Source: Eutrigla gurnardus (taxonomy: Eukaryota > Chordata > Actinopteri > Perciformes > Triglidae). Taken from it: DNA of 64,000 nucleotides. The notes beneath the pieces are model-generated. The model ran no database searches. It had not been told where the DNA came from and saw only the letters and a list, made by a program, of their open reading frames with translations. A program made the position numbers and the translations under genes. Shown here one piece after another: positions 1 to 12,427 of this stretch (position 1 is the first letter of the stretch; each line of letters begins with the position of its first letter). The DNA is taken from positions 11,665,408 through 11,729,407 of the forward strand of contig OY741285.1 of assembly GCA_963514095.1 (NCBI GenBank), given 5' to 3'.

Positions 1-694
1 TGAGAGGACGGAGGAAGTAGTGAGGAAAGATCAAAGGTCTGAAAGTCTGAAGAAATGAACACACTACAGTGAGGTGAACTCCAGAGAATGAAGGAATCGT
101 TGTCAATTAGCCGATTCAGAGATCAAACCAGCGCCTCAACAGGCCGAATGGTGAGACGTGTTACGGAACCCCGCGGTTAATGATTTTAATAAGCAACAAA
201 TAGATTTGATGAATGGAGTTCTGTGATGAAGACAGTTTAATTTGTTTGAATACTTGTTCATCAAGCAACTGTAAATGAATGTTCAAGGTCTGTTATTATT
301 CCCCATTACGCTTCAAATCTATATTCTGTTCTATTCTTGGAATTAAGTGCTTACTTCCTTGAAACTAGATGTTGCTGCCAAATTGTATTTTTCTTTTCTA
401 AGAGGCAGTTCTCTAATTGCATTAGTTACCATGCCAACAGCGGCCCATTCCAGGAAATAAAATATGTTTTCATCTCCAATGAAGTGTTTTTTTCCTTCTA
501 CAAATAAATACAATATAAAGCATGCTAGTCTGACTGATATTCGGCTATTAGAGGATGTGCTGGTTATATAAACCATAGCTTTGAAGACAACAACATTAAA
601 ACATTCTGCACATTAATAGTGCAACAATCTTTAAGCTAAATATGAAAAACAAAAATGCTGTTCGCTCGGTGAATTAGGTTCTGCCATTGTCGTT

Positions 695-696
<2 letters not shown>

Positions 697-728
<32 letters not shown>
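697..728. repeat. (GT)16 microsatellite
   Basis: Uninterrupted GT dinucleotide tract, 32 bp. It generates Thr-His or Val-Cys open frames that are not genes. Confidence 0.95.
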
Positions 729-729
<1 letters not shown>

Positions 730-903
730 AGCCATATTGTGTGGCTTCGCTTTGGGACAACAGAAAAACTCTGGATGATGTGTCCCACTCAGCTGTTTTG
801 CCAGACGACTGGGTTTTAGGCACAGAGGGAGAGAGGATGGTGTCCATTGTGTCTCCTTGCTGGAATGATCGTGCACCTGCATGTTGCTGATGGTGGGATT
901 TGC

Positions 904-936
<33 letters not shown>

Positions 937-947
937 GTGTGTGTGTG
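904..947. repeat. (TG)n microsatellite with one GC interruption
   Basis: About 44 bp of TG dinucleotides broken once by a GC step near 932. It lies about 175 bp from the previous tract. Confidence 0.95.
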
Positions 948-1973
948 GACTTTAACAAAGCACCTTAAATAGCTTTATGGCAGCCTATCTTCAAATCTCA
1001 TATGTCAAATCTTCACTGAACACAACACCGAGGAGAGTTTTAAAAAAGTGTGTTGCTCACGACTATTATAATATGAGTCAAAAAAACTGTAGGTATGATT
1101 TGGAAAGACAGCTGGAAATATTGTTTCGCTGTGCTTTTGCTCCCTTTGTGGGTGTGAGTGTCGCTCTCTTGGTAATACCTCAGACCCATTTACTTCTAAC
1201 TCAAGCCATTGATTGTGTGTGCACATCTATCGAATCAACCTGTTTAATTAGCTCGTCTCTATCCAGATACATGGAAGTGACTTTGCTTCTGTCTACGACC
1301 TGGGTGCATCTGCGTCTGACTCATTCATTTGTTAATAGGCAGCATCTGCGGGGCCTAAAACCGTGGGTGTGACACGCACATGGGCATCGTCGGTGTCATC
1401 GCATTATTGGCCATTGTTATTCAGCAGAAGCCTCTCAGGCACAAATTATGATCATCACTCCAAGTTCAGCCCAGAGCACTCTGGCTAACTGCCTGGGTTT
1501 GACCGTTGAACCCTGAGGTGTAGTCTCGCAACTCCCTCAGCGCCAGGCCTGCAGGGTATTATTTGTGTGCGTGAGACTGAGAAGGGGAGGGAGTGTTTTG
1601 TGTGCAAGCCGGCTGGCCAACTTGCTTTATCGCCAAATCATAGGGAATGGGTGCAAAGTATTCATAAATGCGCAAATTGTAATAGCTGAGGCCATTAGCA
1701 TACAGCACATGTTGTAGAATGTTTTATATGCGTGTGTGTGTGTGTAACACTGTATGCATTACGGCACGTGTCCTACGCATGTGAGTGTGTGTCTGTGTAC
1801 ACACCTGTGTGTGTGTGTGTGTGTGCATTTGCATGCTGCTCCATACAAATGGGTTTTTTTTTTAATGTGAACTTTTTTGGGACAGATGAATGTCAGCAGA
1901 TCCATTATCCTTTATCTGAACTCCCCAGAGCAGAAAGATAGATAGAGCGAGAGAGGGTGGATGAGGGTGGTTC

Positions 1974-1997
1974 GATGGATGGATGGATGGATGGATG
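1974..1997. repeat. (GATG)6 tetranucleotide repeat
   Basis: Six near-perfect GATG units in 24 bp, a common vertebrate tetranucleotide microsatellite. Confidence 0.9.
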
Positions 1998-2255
1998 AAC
2001 GTCAGTGTCCAATGACACTCTCTCGTTAACTGTCGCTTTCTCATTCATGAATTATTCACACGCAGTTTCTTCACTTGTGTCATAGTTGCCATCTCCCCCA
2101 TTAGAAGAGACTCTATATGTTAAGGGCTGGACAATGATAGACTTTTATCAATATACTGACTCTGGCACCGCATATCCATCATTTATTGGGGACGTTTAAA
2201 GTCTACACCTTCTCTGCTTTCTCTTGACTGGTTGATTGCATGTCGGTGTATGCAC

Positions 2256-2480
2256 TACAACATTAACCCATTCACACACACACACATTTATACACTGCTG
2301 GCTGAGGCTGCCATGCAAAGGTGCCATCTGCCCATCAGGATCTAATCTGATGCACATTCGCACACAGATGGCACAGCCTTCGGGAGCAATTTGGGCTTGA
2401 GAATCTTGCCCCAGGAACATTTTGGCATGCGGACTGGAGGAGCCGGGATCGAAACCGCCACTCTTCCAATTAGAGGATCT
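2256..2480 (-). mobile_element. tRNA-derived SINE fragment (minus orientation)
   Basis: The stretch from the CA-rich part near 2270 to about 2480 resembles, from memory, a very common teleost SINE read in reverse: a CATTCACACACA part, a GCCATGCAAxGTGCCA part, a TCTTGCCCxAGGAACA part, then a block with a degenerate RNA polymerase III B box at 2446-2456 (GGTTTCGATCC on the minus strand). The A-box end beyond 2480 is not recognisable, so the copy is truncated or diverged. Boundaries are approximate; a repeat-library comparison would settle the family. Confidence 0.6.
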
Positions 2481-2879
2481 AATCTGTATGCAGCTTCCTT
2501 TTTTTTTTGTCTCTGTTAATCTGAAAATATCTCCATTATGCAGGTAATAGATAACCTACTGTAAGTGTATTACGTTTTTATTTGAATCATTTTCATATTT
2601 TTGCATATTTATGGTCAACGCTTTATATTAATATCATATATTATGCTACTGCGTGATTCATATCTATTATAATTCAACACAGTGTAAGGGAACACTTAAA
2701 TCCCACATCACATCTTGATGAACAAATTATTCATGTTGAAAATCTTTACTGATGTACTTTGTATAATTTGGTGAGAAGAAAATGACGTGACAACGGTCAA
2801 TGGAAACAGAAATCATCGACCCATTGAGGGCTGGATTCATCACTGAAAATCCAAGTAACAATTTGAAATGGTAGGCTGA

Positions 2880-3146
2880 TCCGACAATGCCTGTATGCAC
2901 TCCCAACAACGTCTGGGCTGCTCCTGATGAGTTGGTGGATGGTGTCCTGGGGGATCTCCTCTCAGACCCTGGATCAGGGCATCAGTGACTTCCTGGACAG
3001 TCTGTGGATGCAACGATACATAACTTCCCATAGGTGCTCAATTGGATTTATGTCAGGGGAACGTGAGGGCCAGTCAATGGCATCAATACCTTCGTCATTC
3101 AGGAACTGCCTACACACTCTGGACACATGAGGCCTTGCATTGTCCT
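2880..3146 (-). pseudogene. Tc1-family transposase C-terminal remnant
   Basis: Reading the minus strand from 3151 gives LVQDNARPHVS, then a stretch ending SPDINPIEHLW. This is the end of the Tc1/mariner DDE catalytic domain. The second catalytic Asp (codon 3142-3144) and the Glu (codon 3037-3039) are separated by exactly 34 residues, the DD34E signature of the Tc1 family. Downstream the frame must shift twice to keep similarity (TVQEVTDALIQ in one frame, then EEIPQDTIHQLIRS in another), so the gene is dead. The N-terminal helix-turn-helix half and the first Asp are missing, replaced by the minisatellite. Homologues catalyse cut-and-paste transposition at TA sites. Confidence 0.85.
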
Positions 3147-3673
3147 GCACCAGGAGTTACCCAGGGCCCACTGCACCAGGAGAAACCCAGGGCCCACTGC
3201 ACCAGGAGGTACCCAGGGCCCACTGCACCAGGAGGTACCCAGGGCCCACTGCACCAGGAGGTACCCAGGGCCCACTGCACCAGGAGAAACCTAGGGCGCA
3301 CTGCACCAGGAGAAACCCAGGGCCCACTGCATCAGGAGGTACCCAGGGCCCACTGCGCCAGGAGAAACCCAGGGCCTACTGCGCCAGGAGGTACCCAGGG
3401 CCCACTGCACCAGGAGAAACCCAGGGCCCACTGCGCCAGGAGGTACCCAGGGCCCACTGCGCCAGGAGAAACCCAGGGCCCACTGCACCAGGAGAAACCC
3501 AGGGCCCACTGCACCAGGAGAAACCCAGGGCCCACTGCACCAGGAGGTACCCAGGGCCCACTGCACCAGGAAAAACCTAGGGCCCACTGCACCAGGAGAA
3601 ACCCAGGGCCCACAGCATCAGGAGGTACCCAGGGCCCACTGCGCCAGGAGAAACCCAGGGCCCACTGCACCAG
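3147..3673. repeat. 26-bp minisatellite, 20 units, inside the transposon
   Basis: The 7-bp phrase GCACCAG recurs every 26 bp from 3147 to 3667, exactly 520 bp or 20 units. Units differ mainly at one place, GAGAAACC versus GAGGTACC, with sporadic changes such as GCGCCAG and GCATCAG. On the minus strand one unit reads as the transposase residues just before the catalytic Asp (GPGFLLVQ), so the unit is a copied piece of the transposase gene. Because 26 is not a multiple of 3, the array cycles through all frames and produces long open frames on both strands (for example 3042-3932 plus, 3291-3587 minus). These are shadows of the repeat. Confidence 0.95.
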
Positions 3674-4101
3674 GGACACAGCAAACCTTCTTGCGACCTC
3701 ACATATGGATGTGTCATCCTGGAGTCACGGACTGCCTTTGCAGAACACAGAACTAGAATCAGTCCGGAAGGAGAAGGAGAGAGTAACTGTCTGTGGCCAC
3801 CACATCAAAAACATTCCCTTTTTGGGGTTGTCTTGCTTTTGCCTCTCCATTACACCTGTTATTACTTTCATTTGCACCAAAGCAGGTGAAACTGATTCTC
3901 AATCCCCTGTGCTTCCTAAATGGACAGATTGACATCCCTGAAGTGTTCCCTTCATTTTTTGAGCAGTATAATTACCCCTCGCCCTCTTATGGCTCAACAA
4001 TATTTGTGTTGTGTCTGTTACCTTTAAGACCAGCTGAGTGGGAAGATGAGGGTTTAAACAGTCATTTTAAATAGTGCCAGTTAGTTTGTGGCCCACAAAC
4101 A

Positions 4102-4107
<6 letters not shown>

Positions 4108-4132
<25 letters not shown>

Positions 4133-4134
4133 AC
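4108..4134. repeat. (CA)n microsatellite
   Basis: Pure CA dinucleotide tract of 27 bp, starting about 140 bp beyond the right end of the Tc1-like element. Confidence 0.9.
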
Positions 4135-5804
4135 GAACCAAGTTGCGTGCAAATAGTCGACATCTAGATGTCAATCATTTTGCAACATAGGGAAGTTACA
4201 GTAAAAGAAGGGAAGTGTAGACACCATGAGTCATTACTTTTGGTACTTGCGTATGTTCTAAACATCATTTACTGTATTTTGCTCTTGTTAAAGTTGCTAC
4301 AGGTATCAGGACTTGCAAAATCGTTTTCAAAATACTGAAGTTTGCAAATGCAGGAGATCAGACGTACCGTTGAGCAATAAAACACAGGAGTGGTGATGTC
4401 GGGGCGGAGGAGATTGAGGCGGGAAATCGCCACCCATCACATATGTTTAGTTGATTTGACCACAACACATGTCCAGGAGGCTTAAAGCCCCAAACCTCTT
4501 CCACTCAACCAGCTACTAAACTGCTTTTAATTGCTGTACTGTAGGAACATCCTCCCACATCCTTTGTGTGTCCGATCTGCCCCTCAGATAACTAGACTAA
4601 CATCCATTACATTTAGATACACTTGGTCACATTGACAATATATACTGATGTCACATATGGTTGAAAGCACTTGTTTCCTCTTTTTATGGCTTTGAAACAC
4701 TTTCTCCATTTCTTAATTTTTCTTACCCTATATAAGTTTTGAATCCATGTATTGTTAGGACTAATGTTGTGGACCAGGATGCTGTATGGGGGGGAAAGAG
4801 GGAGGGAGAGAGTGACGAATGATCTGTCCAGAGAGAAAAGGAGATATACAGAGATGGGCTGTTGGCCAACTAGGTTAGAGGTTTGATTGTTGTTGTCTGC
4901 CTGGTTGCATAGAGACTACTTCAGATATACACACAGACCTGAGAGCATGCACACCCATGGTCAAACAGGGGTCTAGACAGCCTGTCGCTACGCTGTGTGC
5001 TAACTGAAACGTGCATCGCTCTTTGTTTATTCACTGCAAACAACAATGTTTGGAGATGCATTTTGCAATGGGGGGAGTTGACATGCACTAAATGTAAATG
5101 CAAAAATACTAATGCCAATGTGTACACATCTTACATAGTATGGTCTGCCATGGTGTCAACGTTTATTAGCCTCAGTGAGAGATGACAAAGCTGGGATTCA
5201 CTTTTGAAAATGAGTGGAACAGCAATTGAAAGCTACAACAAAGCATCAGAACACCCAAGTGAAAATGTGAGAGGACACAATATTGACAGTTTGTGGAGGA
5301 TGATTTTGTCAACTCCTGATGAGCTCTGACACACCAGGCCCCCCCAGCAGCCCCAAGCACTCCTGCTCTCACCTCCATAAGTAAGCAAGCTCAGCTGTCA
5401 GCTGATTTACACGTTGTACTGCTGCAACTTTTACCCCCGGATTGAGCATGCGAACACACACGGGATCCATGTCAAAACATCTGCAAAACACACGCACACA
5501 CACACACACCTACACTTTCTTACATTGTCACTGAAGCTTGGCCTTTATTTTCCTGCAAGGATTGTTGGCAGCGAGGATGGAAAGACAGGAGGAGCTCCAG
5601 AGACAGCGGGGAGAAGGAGAGAGAGAGAGAGAAGAAGAAAGGGAGGGAGAATGGGGCTTTCCATCATGCTGTCAGTGTGGTGCAGCTTTAGCGTTAGCAA
5701 GGAATAAAGAGTGTTTTTAAAAGGTGCTGCGAGGTGCAGCGAGGATGAGTCGGATAAATGACTTCTCTTTTTCCATTCAAAGAGCCCAGCAAAGCCACAG
5801 GGTC

Positions 5805-5809
<5 letters not shown>

Positions 5810-5869
<60 letters not shown>
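5810..5869. repeat. (TG)n microsatellite, about 60 bp
   Basis: TG dinucleotides with one CG interruption near 5843. Long enough to be length-polymorphic. Confidence 0.95.
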
Positions 5870-8800
5870 CTGCATGTGAAAGTACGAGGGGTGATAGTGT
5901 GAAGGCGTCCATGCTTCACCTTGGAGTTTGTGCTCGAGAATTCATGCAAAAGTTAGACTTTTGTCATAGCCGCCCGATGTTTTTGTTGCGGCTGACACTA
6001 TAAGATATTGTGATTTTTTTTTTCTGGCTGTTGCGCCTCTCCTTTCACCACAGAGTGGGAGAAGTAATGTAGTTCAGAGGGGGCATGTAAGGTGGAACAA
6101 TGGCTCGAAAATATTGAATAAGGAGTGAAAAGGAGCTGGGGGTTTTTAATGACAATAGGCCAGAGCCGGGTCGAGGACTGATGATGTGGTGTGTGTGTGT
6201 GGGGGGGCTTGCGGGGGTGTGGCGAGTCCAGATTGATGATAGATCGCCGCTGGTTAAATATTATCAGGCTTCTGTTTCCATGTATCAACCCCCCTCCTGT
6301 CCTGGTATCACACAGAGAATGGTAAGATGTGGCCAGCTAATGATCTGCCCTTCTGAGCCATTCACTTTTTGTATTAGCCTATTTACTTACTGTTGAGCCC
6401 CTCCCCTCTCTATGGGTGCACAACACAGATGGTTGGGGTAGCCATAGTGACTGCTGAGCTTCATTTCTATCAGTTTCAAAGCAGATGGAGTGCTGAATTG
6501 ATCAACTTCAGAGTTGGATGGCTTAAAGTGTTTTTATCTGAGCTTTCTTACATTTATGAGAGTGGAAAAACTAACAAAAGTGACATATTAATAACTAATA
6601 AATTGAATGTATCTTCTAACTTGTAGAACTCCTTGAATCATCGGTCACTGAGAGTGTGAGGATATTTGTAACATTCTTCGGAAGCAGCACAAACGTTGCT
6701 TTGTGTTGTTCGATGGGTATCACAAGCCACGTGACGTCGGTCATGTTTTCAGTACTTCCCTATTTTCCTCCAGAGTTTGTCTTTGCTGTTACTGCCTTAA
6801 TATCAAGAGCGGGACAAGTCGGTGGGCCCCGGGGGCAAAAAGTTTGACATTGATATCAATTTTCACAGCAGTACTCTGGGTTTGTTGACAAAGGACCAGC
6901 GTCTTCCCTGCTGCCTGTGGCTAAGCTGAGCGACGCTTTTGACTGCGGAACACAAACCACAGCGCAATGAAAATCCGCGCTCTGATGGGGGCACGTTTCA
7001 CTGTCAGGGTTGTCCTCGGCTCTCGGATGAAGTTGACCCATATGCACCTCTGGGACTTGTGGGTAAAAGGCGCTGCCTCTCATCCAATTAACTCATCTCT
7101 TTCATACATATAAATATATACACACACACACACACACATAGGGGAGGGGTGTGGGGTGGACAATAACGGAGAGGGTGAGAGAGATGGCAGAGAAAGAGGG
7201 GTAGCGGCTCCATCTACATTCCCTGCGCCTCATTCTTTTGAAATGCTGATGACTCCTCCCTCACCCTCATCGCTCTGCTCTCTTCTCTTTTAATGTGGCG
7301 GAGTCATCCATTCCATTAACCCTCCTCCTGCTCCCCTCCCCAGGTTAGAATGAGGGAGATCCCCCCCTTTATAAAAGGCAGGGTAACAGGGGCCACAGTG
7401 GTGACGATGGCAGGGGCATTTGTCATTCTCTGAGCCGCGGCAGTCTGTTGCTCTCCCGCGGGCCTTTGTTGTCCCCCCAGCTCCAAACTTGCTGGCTAAG
7501 CAGGGGATTTCACATGTTTCATTAACATCTGAACCAGCTCGGCACTTTTCTGACATTTCACGGGGACGGGCACAGGCGCCGCACGTACACGCACTTAAGA
7601 ACACGGGAACGCAGGATGCAACAGGCACGTGTGCTGAGGAGAGAGCAGTCCGTTTCATGAAAGAGCAAAGGCGGGATTAGGGCTGTATCACACACACACA
7701 CACACGCACACGCGTGTGCACACACAACCGTTTCCGTGAGTGTTGACTGCACATTCAGCCTGCAGTTATCCAACCTCTGCGCGGTTCATGGCACACATTG
7801 GGTCTTTGTACTAAGCACAACAATCAGCGTGCCCTGCCCGGCGTGGGTGTTAGGGGCACCACTCAAGTGGGGGTCACTTGCCGAGGCGTTATAATGCTTT
7901 AGGCTGGGCACAACAAGACTGAGGGCAATCCACTTAAAGCGAACCACTTCCTCCTCCTCCTCCCCCCACAACCTCCTCTCATATCCCCTCCAGGCCACCC
8001 CGATCATCACACTTCTGAATGGAAAACGGGAAAGCGGCCTTCTGCCGCACTTCAGACACTGGAGAGAGAGAACGCAGCGAGAGAGAGAGAGAGGATGCCG
8101 CGGAGAGGAGGCAGCATGTTGGCGATACAGAGCTGCTTCTTTAAACACACTGCCTCGATACCCACACAGCAGTGATCTCTGTTAGAGAGACATGAAACTA
8201 CTCAAATTGGGGAAGATTGGCAAAATCAAGGCTTGAAAGTGTGATAAGAAGATGGGTTTTTCCCTGCTCCCTCAGCTTCTCACTTGGTCTGTCTTTTCCG
8301 TGAGTTCAGGCCATGAGGTCGAGGCTGCCGTCCAGAACCTGGGTGGAGAATTGAATGGTGTCATGCGTAGATGAATAGGATGTAGATTGAGTTGTTGTTG
8401 CCACAGTGAATTCTCTTCATGTCTGTCTCTCCCTCTGTGCTTTTCCTGGTGCAGACCATCTCTTTGCCTAAGCCTCCTCACACTACCTCATGCCTGCTTC
8501 TTACTCTTTTTTATCTTTTCTATATCACTGAGATGGCACGTAAAAAAAATGTGCTCCTCTCCTTCACGAATCGGGACCCACACTTTCGGCATGAAGTGGT
8601 GAAATACCAGAGCTCACCTGGGAAATCTGCAGTTCTTAGATGAATTTAATAAAACTTACTTCTCTATCAACATAATTAATTCCTAAATGTAGGCAGTTTT
8701 TTGAATCCAGACATCACTGGCCCACTAATTTATACTTTCAGCAAACACTACTTATTCTACTGAAAGAATCCTGACCTTTTCAATACTACAAAACTTCTTT

Positions 8801-9559
8801 TCTGCAGTTTTCATACTGTTTAGTCGGTTCTAGCTTCCCTCTAGGTTGCTCTGTGTTTCATTCTCTGTCCTTCTTGTCTTTCTTAATTGAATTAGCGGTG
8901 TGTCCATCCGTATGTACTAAATATCTCCCTGTTTTTGACAGCTAATGGGGGGCCATTCCAAGTCCGGGATGACTGATATTGAGATATCCTTCCTCCAGGG
9001 TAACATCCATAGCAATTTTCCCTTGATTTGCTGAGTGATGGACTGTGCACAGGAACATAGACCTAATGATCATTGCGGAGATGGGTCCTCTAACTCAAGG
9101 CCGTAGAGTGTGGGCGATTACAAGCTATACAATAAGCTATGCCCCCTCCTCCTCCTCTCTCTCTTTCTCTCCCTGAGCTGAGGTATTTCCAGAATGCCGC
9201 CGGCCATGATGGATTTATGAGTAGGCCATACTTTGGTAAACACCGATGGTGGGCAGCTTTGTCCTCCCCCCTGTGATATAGTGAAGGTCCCATAAAAAAT
9301 GGGAAAACCAGGTTACGGCCACCATAGAGCTGGGCTAAACAATAAAAGGCTTTATGGGCAGATATAGGCTTGTACCATAAATGCTGGAATCTGCTGTCAG
9401 AGGGACATTAAAGGGATAATGACGGGGGGGTAGCTTTCACAAAATCCCTGCAGCCACTAAGAGGGTCCTTTTTTTTTTTAGAAAAGACAGTCACACACAC
9501 TGAGGATAGCAAAGCACCGATGTAGAGATCTATAGAACAGTTTGACTTGGGGTCATGCT

Positions 9560-9563
<4 letters not shown>

Positions 9564-9604
<41 letters not shown>
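9564..9604. repeat. (GT)n microsatellite, about 41 bp
   Basis: Uninterrupted GT tract; the poly Thr-His open frame on the minus strand comes from it. Confidence 0.95.
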
Positions 9605-9609
<5 letters not shown>

Positions 9610-12427
9610 GACTGACAGAAAGGAGGTGGAAGCGGTACAGTGTTCATCGATAACTGCAGCTTGTTCTCACATCGAAGGGTCGGGCCCTCATTACACATTG
9701 GCTCGCTGTCGGGGAGCACAGCTGTTGGGTTTGGCTGGTGCTGCCTGTCCGGGCTGCACAAAACCAGCTGTGCAAACAAACACACACAGAAACCGTAATG
9801 GCAGCAAGGGGAACAGAGTGGTAGTTTCAGGTAGACTTGAAAGCAAACATGCACCTCGACACACACACACACACGCTGAGAAATAAACACACGCCGACGT
9901 GCACCCGGGGGAGACGTGAGCCTGGTGGCATGAGGAAGTTGGCTGCTGGGCCCCTGCCACGGGTTTGAGCGGGGGCGGAGGGGATTACGGTGCAGATCAT
10001 CACAGTCATAGGATAATACTGCTGACATGCAGACAGCATGTGTTGCCCCACAGCGTGACAGACCTGGATATCTCCTTGGGGGAGGAATGGCAAGGAGAGC
10101 ACGTTTTACTGCGTCCTAACACCCCAGATTGAGCTAAGAAAGAACGAGAGTGGGGGCAGTAAAAATAGTTTGACACCCTCAAGGTCCAGCCAGCAATCTC
10201 CTCTCCGCCCTTACTCATAAAACTCTTTGAATACCCTCCTAAAACCCTCCTCCCCTCCCTCCCCCACTCCCCCAACTTCGCTGGACGCTCAGCTCCAGAT
10301 TTTCTCAGAATCAAGTTGCTATGTTTACCACTGGTGGTATCCCTCTATACGCACTTCTATAACCATCTGTTTTCTGAAAAGCCTCCACTTCTGAATGCTG
10401 CTTTAATCAGAGCCTTTCATCGGTTTGCCTTGGATTTGATGCAACAGCACTTTGAAAGCTGAATGTAACCGAGGCTGGAGACGCAATCTCATTCTCCCCG
10501 GCTTTGCTTCCCGCCAAAGTACTTTTCTGTGTTCTCAGGAGTGTGGTGCTTATTGATGCTGGGTCAGGAGCAGCCACCTGGACTGCTGTGTTTACGTGGG
10601 CCGAAACCTCCTGTGACTCTTTTTTATCCTTTTACTTTACTGTCATAAAGATGCAAAACAAACCACTGACCGCTCTCACTTTCCTTACAGTCATGGCACC
10701 GATTGTTAAGTGTCTATGAGCACTTACACTCATGTGTATGTGTGTGTGCTTGTTTGTGATGAGTCACTCCCATTTAGACACCACCTGGCATCAAACCAGC
10801 ACTTTATTCTTCCATCAATGTGATGTAATACATCCCTCAAGTGACTCGGCATGGGACGATATGAAAATGTCATGTCAACATCAAAATAACTGCGATTCAT
10901 GACATTTTCCCAATAATCATCAAATTATGCTTAGAACTCTTAAAATACTGGCATCACTTTTTACATGGTGTTAAGAAACATTTTTGATGATAATGAGCTC
11001 AACATCTTATATTTACGATTATCCTGAAAATGAAATTCACCATGATCGATTCATCATTCAGATCTATTTAAGGTCATCTTAGGCACCTGAAAACATTCAG
11101 CCCTTTTTAAGGATGAGAAAGTGACTTTTTCCATTTAAAAACAACTGTGGTTAAAGGACTTCATGTCTAATCTTGTATTCTTCCTTTCCCCCTCCATAAT
11201 AAGCAATGATCAACAATCCGTTATCTCTTAGCTTTTATGCGATCACAGTGTATTACCCGAGGATGAATGCTCTCCCCTTGGAGAAGAAAACAGAGCCGGG
11301 AAAATTAGCATTTTCTGACAGCCATTACTCATAGGACTAATCCTGTCAAGGAATGTGTGGCTACGCTATCAGTGCAGGCGAGGGGTCGCCGCGGCCCAGG
11401 CCTGCACACTGGGCTCTTATCAGGCAGGGTAAACACACTGGGGCCTGCATTAAATAAGTGTCACAGTCAGTCGGGGCGGAGCGGGCCAAGCCCCCCTGCC
11501 AGGCTCCATGCAGATAATCCCTCTCAGAAACCGTGTTGGTCAGACCCAGCTGTGGCCTGTGGCTCAGGTGTAGGGAAAGTGGGGGAGGAGGAGGAGCATT
11601 GTTCAGGCAGCGGTGTAGATTACAACATAAATCACACAGGTTTTCTGGCCATTTCCACTTTTAATGCAGATCATTTATATGTAGGCTATTTATGTAGCAA
11701 GTGTTTTCTCTCCAAGTGGGCATTTCAGGTCCATTAAGAAAAGTTTGAAAAGAAAAGCTTGATTTTCAGTTTAGCAAATGTGATGGTGAAAAAAAAACTA
11801 GCCTGTCCTCTAAATTACATCTAGTAGGTGTTTGACCTTAATCTCCACCGTTGAACATGCGCAGGCGACTTGAGCCGACAGCTGTACTCCAGATCACATG
11901 ACAATCACAGGTCAATGTTTTTGAAAGGCTCAGGTTACCTGTCAACACCCCGACGTGAGGTCGGTGAGGTGTTTGTGTTTATGTTTTCTTGCAGGGCCGT
12001 GAACGCCCCTCTTTCAGCATTGTCATTGGCATCGCCTGACTGCGGAAAAAGGAAATATCAATGCGTTTGGTGTCCTGCTGTGACAGCTTTGGCATAACAA
12101 GTTGCAACAATGTTGCATGGAATGTTGCAGAGTATAGGTGGAGTAACATTGTTAATAGGGAGGTGGTGCAAGTCTGACGCAAACAACTTCCTGGACTTGA
12201 TTCCACTACGCTGCGATGAAAAGTTAAGCGTCGCTTACCGTGACCGGGCGACACTTTTGTTACTTTATGGCGCCTCTCTCCGGGCAGCGCTCGAGGAATA
12301 GTGTAATGCCGTCGCACCGAGCGCACAAGGTGGGAAACCTTGAATAATGTGGGATGAGAGTGAGCCAGAAAGGCGAATCCGAGTCAGCCAGTGGGTCACC
12401 AGGAGGTGAGGCTGCCTACTTCTCCTG

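Larger units (their letters stand above)
1..2255. other. Gene-free stretch with microsatellites
   Basis: No exon with coding bias and matching splice sites is visible on either strand. The short open frames here are low-complexity or run through CA/TG tracts. It holds two (TG)n tracts and a (GATG)n tract listed separately. It could be intergenic or an intron of an upstream rara isoform-1 transcript; the sequence does not decide. Confidence 0.6.
2676..3970 (-). mobile_element. Tc1-like DNA transposon, internally rearranged
   Basis: Both ends carry the same inverted block: AAGGGAACACTT at 2686-2697 and its exact reverse complement at 3941-3952. The right end continues into TTTTTTGAGCAGTATA, the terminal sequence of a widespread fish Tc1-like family as I remember it, and finishes at a TA. 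Between them, on the minus strand, are 5' leader-like sequence (about 3674-3960), a 20-copy minisatellite replacing the middle of the gene (3147-3673), and the C-terminal part of a transposase with DD34E spacing (about 2880-3146). The element cannot be autonomous. The left terminus is more decayed than the right, so its outer boundary is approximate. Confidence 0.8.
3971..12427. other. Gene-free stretch upstream of rara exon A2
   Basis: I see no exon here. It contains CA/TG microsatellites, AG-rich and C-rich tracts and AT-rich filler. I looked for the RAR-alpha-1 A-domain exon, which lies upstream of the isoform-2 exon in other vertebrates, and did not find it. Conserved regulatory elements of rara may lie here but cannot be recognised from one sequence. 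Confidence 0.55.

Noticed and set aside
3140..3680. Array of regular short repeats that might look like CRISPR or a collagen-like gene
   Set aside because: The units are contiguous 26-mers with no unique spacers, lie inside a Tc1 element, and the open frames occur in several frames on both strands.
7360..7385. TATA-like CCTTTATAAAAGG as a promoter
   Set aside because: No exon, leader or conserved start can be linked to it; one AT-rich word is not enough.
10850..10950. GGCATGGGACGATATG-like phrase, with a similar one near 27110 (GGGATGGGATGATATATG)
   Set aside because: They resemble a common fish interspersed repeat but are too short and diverged to assign.
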